From: CAVPMW01 sp963706515
Lineage (GTDB): Bacteria > Chloroflexota > Anaerolineae > Anaerolineales > UBA4823
Assembly: GCA_963706515.1 (NCBI GenBank)
Contig: CAVPMW010000022.1
Coordinates: forward strand, 1 to 64,000
Direction of reading: 5' to 3'
DNA: 64,000 nt
In this document: one piece after another, positions 53,163 to 61,566 of the stretch
How positions within the stretch are numbered: position 1 is the stretch's first letter
How the letters are laid out: each line of letters starts with the position of its first letter
Notes under the pieces: generated by a model
The model's input: the letters and a program-made list of their open reading frames with translations, nothing else
Told to the model about the DNA's origin: nothing
Databases searched by the model: none
Made by a program: the position numbers and the translations under genes

Positions 53163-55569
53163 TCAAGGCTGGGGTGAGTACAGCCACTGCTGGTAGAAGT
53201 CATCCAGCTGGCGCCCAGAAGCAGCTTCAAAAGCATCCAGCAGCTGCGGAGCGGATGAGATCTGGTAGCGCTCGCTTTTGAAATAATCCTGCAAAGCCTG
53301 GAAGAACGCCTGGTCGCCGATCTCCTGGCGGAGCGCCGAGAAGAACAAGGCGCCTTTAGCATAGACGATCGCTCCATACACGCCACGGTCGGGCAGGCTC
53401 TCGAAGTGCGCCAGGGTCTGGGTTACCTGGTCGTCCTCGCCGTTCTCCCGGGCTTTACTATAGCGATTGCGGAAGTAATCAAACAATCCAATGTATCCCT
53501 GTATGCCTTCTTTTTGCTCAAGATACAGGCTGGAGGTAAAGCTCGCCAGGGCTTCGTCCAGCCAGGGCTCTTCGAAGACGTCGTTGCCCACCAGGTTGTA
53601 CCACCATTGATGAGCAACCTCGTGGGCAACCGTGACTGCCAGAGCAGGTTGAGCCGGGTCCTTATATTCATCGCTGCCGATCATTACGATGCCGGGAAAC
53701 TCAACTCCGCTGGCATTGCGCATGGGCGATTCAACGACGTCCAGCTCCCGGTAGGGATATCTGCCGAACTTTGCATTGTAGATCGATAGCGAGTCACTGG
53801 CAATCGACTTCACGATCTCGCCGGCGGCTTGATTCCCCGGCAAGAAATAGGAGTTGACCTGTGTGCCGTCTACCATCTGGCTGCTTACCTGGAAATCGGG
53901 GCTCATCATGATGAGGAAATCCCGCACCGGACCGCTGATATATTCAGAGCTTGCAATCCCCGCGCTGGCTTGGGAGGCGGCTTTGACTCCGGTGGCTGCC
54001 ACCACCTGGTCTTGCGGGGTCTCCATGTTCACCCGGTAAAACGCCATGTCGCTGTAGACTGAATCTCCAATAGCAGAGACTCCGTCCAGGTTCCAGCCCT
54101 GGTCATCGTAGACGGCGAGGATCGGGTACCACCCTGATAGCGCCAGCACGCCGGACGAGTAGTTGTAGATGCCATAGCCATCGGGACTCTGGTCCCCGCC
54201 AAAATCCACGGGCACCTGACCGTTGAAGCCCATCTCAATCCTGGCGCTTTGGCCCGGCTGAAGGGTCTGCGGTAAAGGTACTTCCAGGATCGTATCGCCT
54301 GCGGAGAGGGTTGCTGTTATAGGAGCTCCATCTACACGGATATCCTGTACAGTTAACGAGCCGTTCCCGTAGCTGCTGTGCCCGTTAGGAAGCAGGTGGA
54401 AATACAGCCGGTCCAGGGGGACGGTTTCCTGGTTCGTGTAATCCAGCGACATTTGCCCATTGAGGGTTAGCTGTTCTGGGTCGATCTTGACGCTCAGGTC
54501 GTACGTATTGAGTCCATTCAAGGCTTGAATATCGGACTGAAATTCGGGCAGGAGCGCCGTATCCTGCGAGAAATCTGTCTCCAGCGACGTGCTGGAAGGC
54601 GCTGACGTACTTGTAGCATTGACCTGGGAAGAGGTTGCAACCGTTGCTTGGGTCGGGGTAGGGCGTAACCTGAGTGAGATTGGTCGGACTGGTAACGGCT
54701 TCCGGTTGGGACTGGCTTTGCGTTCCTCCAACGCCAGGCTGGCAGTAGCTCGGGGTACCCACGTAAACGGAGCACACTGCCATGCCATCCTTGAACGCGA
54801 CCAGCACATTCACCTGGGAAAAAGTATCGTCGTAGCTTTTGAGCGCCATGCGGTACGGCTGGTAGATTTCGTCTCCCAAGGCGTTCAATGCAGCGTAGTG
54901 CGTCTCCCTGATCACACTGCTCTCGAGCTTTTTCCCCTGGTTCGCCTGGGCAAACTGCAGCAGGTCATGCATGGCGACGATCGGAGCGCGCAGCGGCGCG
55001 TTGATCAGCCCATCTGTCGCCGCAATCCCTGCCAGCAAAAAGACAGGTACCCCAACGCTTAAAGCCAGCCAGCGCGAAAACCGGGAGGCAGAAGTCGCTG
55101 CGGTATCTACCAGGGGCAGCTCGATAAATCCGACGATGACCCCTGCCAGGCCAACCCCCAGGAAAGCGAACCCAATGCGGAAATTCGCCGCAACCGTGGG
55201 GTTATAACTGACCTGCCCTGCGATTTGCGGCAGGAAATATTTGAGAGCTGTTTGGGTGCCTGAATAGGATAACCAGCCCGTCAGTACGGAGAATAGCCCG
55301 GCAGTTACCAGCCAGAAGAAGGCTGACAGCAAGGCGTTGTCCATTTTGGCAGCGATCCAGCCAGTGAGAGCGCCCAAACCGGCGCAAATCACGATCCCAA
55401 TCAGGAATTTGAACCAGGGCAGGTAGGCGTGCGACTGGCTGAGCAGGAGACCATCGATCCCCCAGGTGGCAACGGCAAACGCAAGCCCGCACAACAAGCC
55501 GAAGACCAAACCAGATTTGCGCCGTCTGGCCTGGTAAACCGCGGGGTCGACAACCGGAATTTGTCTCAT
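53163..55569 (-). CDS. Membrane-anchored M1 family metallopeptidase, one frameshift
   Basis: ATG 55569 opens a domain with about five or six membrane segments (residues 18-190), then an extracellular region of about 100 residues ending in a S/T/P linker. An extra base near 54660 breaks the frame within the linker. The second piece, an M1 aminopeptidase fold, contains GPVRDFLIMMSPDF, VEFPGIVMIGSD and zinc site HEVAHQWWYNLVG with the third ligand in WLDEALASF, 18 residues after HEVAH. Joined length is about 800 residues. The fusion is inferred from matching frames and linker continuity. It overlaps the sugar dehydrogenase stop by 4 bp. Confidence 0.78.
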
Positions 55570-56876
55570 TTTCTAGCCAGCTGGTATAAATTGCCATTCA
55601 GGTCGGCTAAATAAATCTCGCCAGAGGCGCCTTCGCCGAACGAGCTGATCGAACCCAGACCAGAAAAGAGCCAGGCTGGATTCCAGCTCGGCTGACCGCT
55701 CGAATCCTTTGCAGGGAACAACCCGCCTACCTCTCCACTGCAGTAATCGCCGAACAGATAGATTCCTTGCCACTCCGGCAAGGATGGGTCGCGCACGACA
55801 ACTCCCCCGGATATCGAACAACGCCCGTTCTGGTGGGAGTAGTCATGTACCGGTAGAGTAAGCCCTGCCTGGTTGCAGTTGTTCTGCCGGTAGCATGAAA
55901 AGCCTTCCATAATATTCCAGCCGTAATTCTCACCGCCGTGACTGGTGCCTGGCTGGACGTCGACCTCTTCGAAAGTGTTTTGACCGACATCGCCGATAAA
56001 TAAGTCGCCAGTCTGGCGGTCGAACGAGATCCGCCAGGGATTGCGCAATCCGTAAGCCCAAATCTCCGGTTTCCCGCTGCCGCCGGCAAAGGGATTGTCA
56101 GGCGGGATGCTGTAGCCTGCGGGGGAGTTTACATCCACTCTTAATATTTTCCCGAGGAAAGCGTTCAAGGATTGCCCATTCCCATGGGGGTCGCCTTGTG
56201 AGCCTCCATCACCCAGACCGATATACAGGTAGCCATCCGGACCGAATGCCAGCGCTCCACCGTTATGGTTGGGATACGGCTGATTGATGTGGAAAAGACG
56301 CTGCTCACTCTCGGGATCAGCCTGGCTGGGATCCTTGGGGTTTGCTGAGTAGCGGGCAATGACGGTATTACCGTCCAGGTCGGTATAGTTTACGTAGAAA
56401 AAGCCGTTATCCGGATAGCTTGGATGGAATGCCAAACCCAGCAGGCCGCGTTCTCCACCCGCGGTGATCCTGTCTCGGATATCCAGGAAGGGCTGAGGCT
56501 GCAGCTGGCCGTTTTCGATCAGGCGGATGCGCCCGGCTTGCTCGACTACATACAGGCGCTGAGGATCACCGTCATTGGCGATTCCAAGCGGCGAGCGGAG
56601 CTCGCTGGAGACTAACCGCCAGGTGAACGCATCCGGATTTGGGAAACCGGTGATCGCCGGTGCAGGTGTACTGGTCAGGGTGGGCGGCAGGCTGGTCGCA
56701 GTAGCGGTCGGGCTCGGTGCAGGTGTATCCGTAGGGAGGGGAGCAGCTGTGCTTGTCGCCTGTGTAATCTGCGGCGGCGGGAGGCTGGCAAAGCTTGTCG
56801 GGCTGGGTGTAAGCGGAGCTGCCTGGCTGCAGGCGACCAAAAGCATGGCAAATAGCAACAAACTCAGGCGGCGCAT
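55566..56876 (-). CDS. PQQ-dependent sugar dehydrogenase-like lipoprotein
   Basis: A 436-residue exported protein: signal peptide with lipobox VAC (MRRLSLLLFAMLLVAC), a T/P-rich linker, then a six-bladed beta-propeller of the soluble glucose dehydrogenase (GdhB/YliI) family: VVEQAGRIRLI, GERGLLGLAFHPSYP, NHNGGALAFGPDGYLYIGLGDGG and WRISFDRQTGDLFIGDVGQ. These oxidise aldose sugars with PQQ; some homologues are inactive. ATG 56876 follows GAGGAG; the upstream start at 56894 adds a non-signal extension. Confidence 0.85.
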   Translation of the reverse strand: MRRLSLLLFAMLLVACSQAAPLTPSPTSFASLPPPQITQATSTAAPLPTDTPAPSPTATATSLPPTLTSTPAPAITGFPNPDAFTWRLVSSELRSPLGIANDGDPQRLYVVEQAGRIRLIENGQLQPQPFLDIRDRITAGGERGLLGLAFHPSYPDNGFFYVNYTDLDGNTVIARYSANPKDPSQADPESEQRLFHINQPYPNHNGGALAFGPDGYLYIGLGDGGSQGDPHGNGQSLNAFLGKILRVDVNSPAGYSIPPDNPFAGGSGKPEIWAYGLRNPWRISFDRQTGDLFIGDVGQNTFEEVDVQPGTSHGGENYGWNIMEGFSCYRQNNCNQAGLTLPVHDYSHQNGRCSISGGVVVRDPSLPEWQGIYLFGDYCSGEVGGLFPAKDSSGQPSWNPAWLFSGLGSISSFGEGASGEIYLADLNGNLYQLARK

Positions 56877-56916
56877 ATTGTATATACTCCTCAACCGGTG
56901 GTGAGGTTGAAGGAAC

Positions 56917-57280
56917 TTATTTGGGGTCGACTTCGTGAAATTCCCCCTCGATCACTTCTTCCTGATCATCGTCAGGCTTGGGATCGTGGGCGGTGCTCGG
57001 GATGATATTATCCAAAGCTGCGCGATGTTCAGCGACGACCTCAGGCGGGCAGAGCTCTACAAACAGATAGGTGCCCATCCAGATGATGACTGCGTCGTCG
57101 ACCGGTCCTGGCACCAGGTCAGGAATAATGAAATAGACCAGGGTACCTACCGGGAGGATTTTTAAAAGGGCTGACGCGCCGGTCAGTCATTAAGCGGAAG
57201 ACCAGCTTGAAATAGTTCGAAATATCGTTAAAGACACCCCCACCCCCAGGCATCGACTGGATATCTTTCCTTTTAGCCAT
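56917..57280 (-). CDS. YkvA/DUF1232 family membrane protein, one frameshift
   Basis: ATG 57280 opens MAKRKDIQSMPGGGG; an extra base near 57172 breaks the frame, which resumes LLKILPVGTLVYFIIPDLVPGPVDDAVIIWMG, the YkvA signature with a short amphipathic membrane helix, and ends at 56917. Intact length is about 120 residues. A tail rich in Asp/Glu follows. TATAAT sits about 20 bp upstream. Function unknown. Confidence 0.75.
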
Positions 57281-57300
57281 GCATACCTCTACCAGTGCGG

Positions 57301-57306
57301 ATTATA
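57301..57306 (-). promoter_or_regulatory. -10 element of the YkvA-type gene
   Basis: TATAAT on the minus strand at 57306-57301, 20 bp before the ATG. No convincing -35 is seen. Confidence 0.45.
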
Positions 57307-57405
57307 CTACACGCCCTGCCGGTTTCCCCTCCAGGGAAGCAAACACGAGCTGCCAGCAGGGATTTCCCAGCTCACAGCTCTCTCCCACTCGCGCCTGATG
57401 TATGG

Positions 57406-57753
57406 TCAGGATTGGGCTTGAGCAACGACCGCGGTGAATGCCTGCGGATCCCGCACGGCGAGATCAGCCAGCATCTTGCGGTTGATGATGATCTGCCTGG
57501 TCTTCATCCCGTGGATCAGCCGGCTGTAAGAAGTGCCATTAATCCGGGCAGCCGCGTTGATGCGCACGATCCATAACTTGCGCAGGTCACGCTTGCGAGC
57601 GCGGCGATCCCGGGTAGCATACCAGAGACTTTTCAGCATCGCTTCGTTTGCTCGCCGGTAAAGGCGGTGGCGGGTGCCGAACTGCCCCTTGGTGATTTTC
57701 AGAATTTTCTTATGATGTCGGTGTCGGTAAGGACCGGTTTTTACACGAGCCAT
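57406..57753 (-). CDS. rplT: 50S ribosomal protein L20
   Basis: A 115-residue protein, full length, starting ARVKTGPYRHRHHKKILK and containing LYRRANEAMLKSLWYATRDRRARKRDLRKLWIVRINAA. It binds 23S rRNA domain II and is needed for 50S assembly. In many bacteria it represses its own operon through infC-rpmI leader RNA. It lies 142 bp after rpmI. Confidence 0.97.
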   Translation of the reverse strand: MARVKTGPYRHRHHKKILKITKGQFGTRHRLYRRANEAMLKSLWYATRDRRARKRDLRKLWIVRINAAARINGTSYSRLIHGMKTRQIIINRKMLADLAVRDPQAFTAVVAQAQS

Positions 57754-57895
57754 AGATTACTCTCCTGCGAACCCCTGGGCGCCAGGCACATATTTGCCTG
57801 TTGCACGCACCCAGCAGCTGCCCTAGTGAATGAAATGTGCAGGCTCCCAGTTACCTGGGAATCCTGTACGATCGGCGGTAAATTCCGCTGCCAAA

Positions 57896-58132
57896 TCAGC
57901 CAGCTTTATCCAGGTAAGGCGCCAGACGCTTAACGCGCTTGACGATCCCGCGCCCCTGGACGGTTTGCATCTCGGCGAACTGGCGCTTGGTGCGTTTGGG
58001 CGTGCGCCGGCGCAGGTGGCTTTTACCACCTTTTGTGCGCACCACAATTCCCGTTGCGGTAATCCCAAAGCGTTTGGAAGTCGCCTTATGCGTCTTGATC
58101 TTGTACTTCCCTTGCGATTGTTTGCGTGGCAC
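57896..58132 (-). CDS. rpmI: 50S ribosomal protein L35
   Basis: A 78-residue basic protein starting MPRKQSQGKYKIKTHKATSKRF and having GKSHLRRRTPKRTKR, the family hallmark, slightly longer than the usual 65 residues at its C-terminus (GRGIVKRVKRLAPYLDKAG). It is in the conserved infC-rpmI-rplT order. Confidence 0.95.
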   Translation of the reverse strand: MPRKQSQGKYKIKTHKATSKRFGITATGIVVRTKGGKSHLRRRTPKRTKRQFAEMQTVQGRGIVKRVKRLAPYLDKAG

Positions 58133-58221
58133 AGCTAAAACCTCTCACATAAAATTCCGCGGACTGTGAGCATCCGCGGATCTCTCGACTGACGAAAAGA
58201 TTGAAATTCAGCGCAGGCTCG

Positions 58222-58749
58222 TTATTTTTTCTTGGCAGGCTTGCCGGGAGCCAGCACCATCAGCATGGTACGGCCTTCCAGACCTGGCGCCTGTTCGATG
58301 ATCGCTATATCGGATAGCTCTTCAGCAATCTCTTTTAAGTCACCGAGCGCAATTTCCGGGAAGCTGATTTCCCTGCCGCGAAATTTGATGCGTACTTTTA
58401 CTTTCATCCCGCTTTCGAGCCACCGGCGTGCGTCCCGTATTTTCAGGTAGCGATGGTGATCGTTGGTCTTTGGTCGCAGGCGAATCTCTTTTACTTCGAT
58501 CTTCGTCTGGGCCTTGCGGGCTTCTTTTTCTTTCTTGGCTCGTTCATAAACGAACTTGCCGAAGTCCATTACCCGGCACACGGGTGGTTCTGAGTTGGGG
58601 GCGACCTCTACCAGGTCTAGTTCAGCATCTTGGGCTACTTGTTGGGCTTGTTCGATTGTAACTACCCCAATGTTTTCGCCGTTAGGACCGATCAGGCGGA
58701 CTTCCGGGACACGGATTGCATCATTTACGCGGTAATTGGCTGCGCTGAT
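58222..58749 (-). CDS. infC: Translation initiation factor IF-3, AUC start
   Basis: 175 residues: the N-terminal domain begins SAANYRVNDAIRVPEVRLIG and the C-terminal domain includes MDFGKFVYER and VKVRIKFRGREISF. There is no in-frame ATG, GTG or TTG at the true N-terminus; TGA lies one codon upstream of ATC 58749-58747. AGGAG (58760-58756) is six bases before that ATC, ideal spacing. A rare AUC start is expected: E. coli infC uses AUU so that IF-3, which rejects such codons, limits its own synthesis. The first in-frame ATG (near 58569) would remove the N-terminal domain. Confidence 0.92.
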   Translation of the reverse strand: MSAANYRVNDAIRVPEVRLIGPNGENIGVVTIEQAQQVAQDAELDLVEVAPNSEPPVCRVMDFGKFVYERAKKEKEARKAQTKIEVKEIRLRPKTNDHHRYLKIRDARRWLESGMKVKVRIKFRGREISFPEIALGDLKEIAEELSDIAIIEQAPGLEGRTMLMVLAPGKPAKKK

Positions 58750-58812
58750 ATGTCACTCCTTAGACTTATGTCGATTAAAACGAAAAAAATAGGCCTATGG
58801 CCTTCGGCGTGC

Positions 58813-58841
58813 ATGATACCAAAGATTGGGTGAATCGTCAA
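58813..58841 (-). promoter_or_regulatory. Promoter of infC-rpmI-rplT
   Basis: Minus strand TTGACG (58841-58836), a 17-bp spacer and TATCAT (58818-58813). Just downstream a small hairpin AGGCC-ATA-GGCCT followed by ATTTTTTT (58800-58784) could be an early attenuator or a weak thrS terminator. Confidence 0.7.
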
Positions 58842-58861
58842 CTGATTATCTCATACTTCGT

Positions 58862-60659
58862 TCAAATCCCTTCCTGGATATCCTGGCGGGCTTTGGCGAT
58901 GAAAGCCTCCAGGGGCAGCGCCCCTGGATTTTCACCGTTGCGCAAGCGCAGAGCCACCTGCCCGCTTTCCGCTTCCCGATCCCCAACTACCAGCATGTAC
59001 GGGATTTTTTGGTTCTGGGCATCGCGGATCTTGGCGTTCATGCGCTCGCTGCGCTCATCCACCTCCACGCGCAAGCCGGCCTCTCCGAGCTGCCGGGCGA
59101 CTTCCTGCGCGTAGGGCAGGTGCCGGTCGGCGATCGGGATCAGCACACCCTGCACCGGAGCCAGCCATACCGGAAACGCCCCGGCGTATTGCTCGATGAT
59201 GGTAGCCATGAAGCGCTCTGTGGTGCCGGTCACTGCCCGGTGCACGACAACCGGGGTATGCTCCTGACCGTCCTCTCCGATGTAGGTCAGACCCAGGCGG
59301 GCTGGCTGGATGAAATCGACCTGGATGGTGGAGAGCTGCCATTCGCGTCCGAGCACGTCTTTGGCCAAGAAATCTGCTTTCGGCCCGTAGAATGCTGCTT
59401 CACCGGTCGCCTCGTAATAATCGATCCCCGACGCATCCAGCGCAGCTCGCAGGGCAGCCTCTGCTTTCGTCCACTTCTCATCGTCCTGGACGTATTTTCC
59501 GCCAGCCCCACGCAGCGAGAGGCGCACCTGGTAGTCGCTGAAGTTATAGCGAGTGAGCACTTCCTGGATCAGCGCCAGGGCCAGGGCAAATTCGCTGCCG
59601 ATCTGCTCTTCGGTGCAGAAGATGTGGCTATCGTCCTGGGTCAGGGCGCGCACCCGGGATAGCCCGGTCAGCTCGCCGGTCTTCTCGTAGCGGTAGAGCG
59701 TGGCAAACTCCGAAAAGCGCAGGGGCAGGTCTCGATAAGAATGCAACCCCATCTCTTTGTAGAGGGTCATGTGACTGGGGCAGTTCATCGGTTTCAGGCG
59801 GTAGTTCACGTGCTCGTCCACAATGGGCGGGAACATGGCCTCTTTGTAGTTTTCGTAATGCCCCGACTTGTGATAGAGCTCCTCCTTGACCAGGTGACCT
59901 GTCCAGACGTGCTGGTAGCCATAGCGGGTCTGCACCTGGCGTACGTAGCCCTCCATCAGAAAGCGCAGCATCTCCCCTTTGGGGGAGAACAGCGGCAAAC
60001 CCGGACCGATATCCTCCGAGAAGTAAAACAGGCCCAGCTCCTTGCCAAGCTTGCGGTGGTCGCGTTTTTTGGCTTCTTCCAGCCGCCACAGGTATTCTTC
60101 CAGCTCGGCTGGCGAGTGCCAGGCGGTGCCGTAGATGCGCTGGAGCATGGCGTTTTTCTCATCGCCGCGCCAGTACGCGCCGGCGACGCTGAGCAGCTTG
60201 ACGGCATCCGGGTTGATCTCGCCGGTATTGGCGACGTGCGGACCGCGGCAAAGATCGACGAAATCATCGTGGGTATAGATCGAGATCTCGGGTTTTTCTG
60301 CCAGCGGGTTGCCGTATTCGTCGAAGCCGCCTTGCTCCAGCCCGGCGATCAGCTCGAGCTTGTAGGGCTGGTCCTTGAAGATCTCGCGCGCCTCCTCCGG
60401 GGGCAACACCTTTTTTTGGAAGGTGTAATCCCCGGCGATGATCTGCGCGCATGCGCGCCTCGATCGCCTCCAGGTCCTGCGGGGTCAGGCTGCGCGGCAG
60501 GTCGAAATCGTAGTAAAAGCCGTCCTCGATCGGCGGTCCGATGGTGTACTTGGCTTGCGGGAACATCTCGACGACTGCCTGAGCCATGACGTGCGCGCTG
60601 GAGTGGCGGATGCGATAAAGGTCGCTGTCTTCGTAACGTGCGTGCTTCTTTTCAGCCAT
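58862..60659 (-). CDS. thrS: Threonyl-tRNA synthetase, one frameshift
   Basis: ATG 60659 opens MAEKKHARYEDSDLYRIRHSSAHVMAQA, the second additional domain with its editing-site His; the usual N-terminal TGS domain is absent. An extra base near 60443 (after ARMRA) breaks the frame; it resumes IIAGDYTFQKKVLPPEEARE. Class II core motifs follow: LPLFSPKGEML, MNCPSHM, RYEKTGELTGLSRVRALTQDDSH and a C-terminal anticodon domain (LAPVQGVLIPIADRHLPYA). Intact length is about 599 residues. A T-box leader lies directly upstream. Confidence 0.93.
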
Positions 60660-60685
60660 ATCAAGCCTCCTCCCGGTCAGGGTAG

Positions 60686-60986
60686 CTTGCGGCGAGAGCA
60701 TCGACCGGAAATAAAAACACTCTCGCCCTGCTGGGGCGAGAGTGTTCAGGCTCACGCGGTTCCACCCAGATTGGACAGAAGAACGGTCTGTCCATCTCAT
60801 TGAGCCGGTAACGGGGCTATCCGTTTCCCATACTTAAGCTGAAACTTACGCTTCAGCTTTTTCCGGTGCAGGCTCGCGGGTGGTTTTCTCCGGCTGGTCC
60901 CTGAAGGAGACTCTCAGTCTATCGTCTCCTCTCCCTGGCAGATCCAGCTGCCGGCTACTCGTCCCGGTCAGCGCCGCTATTTATGT
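60686..60986 (-). promoter_or_regulatory. T-box riboswitch for thrS
   Basis: The T-box core GGGTGGAACCGCG lies at 60769-60757 on the minus strand, followed by the terminator hairpin AACACTCTCGCCCC / GGGCGAGAGTGTT (60747-60716) and a T-rich tail. Upstream is stem I with GACGAGTAG; the specifier loop GAGAAAACCACCC has ACC (60884-60882), a Thr codon. Uncharged tRNA-Thr would pair there and block termination. The specifier is inferred by position and the known enzyme; the fold was not computed. Confidence 0.9.
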
Positions 60987-60992
60987 GACAGG

Positions 60993-61021
60993 ATTATAAC
61001 TAAATTGGTCGTAATTGACAA
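60993..61021 (-). promoter_or_regulatory. Promoter of the T-box/thrS transcript
   Basis: Minus strand TTGTCA (61021-61016), a 17-bp spacer and TATAAT (60998-60993). Confidence 0.75.
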
Positions 61022-61031
61022 GCTCGGCAGG

Positions 61032-61105
61032 TGGGCGGTATAGGACTCGAACCTACGACCTTTGCGATGTCAACGCAATGCTCTAACCAACTGAGCTAAC
61101 CGCCC
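61032..61105 (-). tRNA. tRNA-Val (GAC)
   Basis: A full cloverleaf: acceptor GGGCGGT/ACCGCCC, D-arm GCTC-AGTTGGTTA-GAGC, anticodon stem TTGCG/CGCAA with loop TTGACAT (anticodon GAC, reading GUC/GUU), T-arm GTAGG-TTCGAGT-CCTAT. CCA is not fully encoded. Confidence 0.95.
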
Positions 61106-61116
61106 ATGTGGCGCAG

Positions 61117-61145
61117 ATTATACCTATTCCAGGCGAAAAACACAA
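61117..61145 (-). promoter_or_regulatory. Promoter of tRNA-Val
   Basis: Minus strand TTGTGT (61145-61140), a 17-bp spacer and TATAAT (61122-61117), 11 bp before the mature tRNA 5' end. Confidence 0.7.
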
Positions 61146-61170
61146 GGTGACCGGCCGCGGCAGGCACAGC

Positions 61171-61566
61171 TTATTTTTGACCCAACACGCCCAGGCCTGC
61201 CCCGACCAGCCCGCCGGCGAGCATCCACAGCGGGGTGAGCCAGAGAATGCCGGTTAATTCACTGGCGGCGCTTTCCGGAACCGCATGACCGTGGACGCCG
61301 GCTTTGATTGCCAGGATCAGCAAAATAAGCGGGGTCACGAGCGCGCCGGCAAGGCATCCACAGAGGGCGGCTTTCCACAGGCGTGCGGGACCCGCCTGCC
61401 AGCGCTGGTAGACATAGAACCCGAGCAGGGTCGAAACTGCCAGGGCATACAGGAATATCAACGATAATCCCTGATCTTCAAATGGCAGCCAGATAAAGAA
61501 GATTATGCCGAGGAGAACAGCCCCCAGGCGCAGCGGCTTCTGCCGGCCTGGTGCGGAATCCATCAC
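61171..61566 (-). CDS. Small integral membrane protein, function unknown
   Basis: A 131-residue protein with four hydrophobic segments (about residues 14-28, 32-52, 66-88 and 106-129), short polar loops and no recognisable domain. Its start overlaps the histidine kinase stop by 4 bp, so it is translated with that gene and may be part of the same signalling unit. No response regulator gene is seen. Confidence 0.65.
   Translation of the reverse strand: MMDSAPGRQKPLRLGAVLLGIIFFIWLPFEDQGLSLIFLYALAVSTLLGFYVYQRWQAGPARLWKAALCGCLAGALVTPLILLILAIKAGVHGHAVPESAASELTGILWLTPLWMLAGGLVGAGLGVLGQK

Noticed and set aside
59741..60589. 282-codon plus-strand ORF opposite thrS
   Set aside because: Antisense to conserved class II synthetase motifs; no ribosome-binding site.
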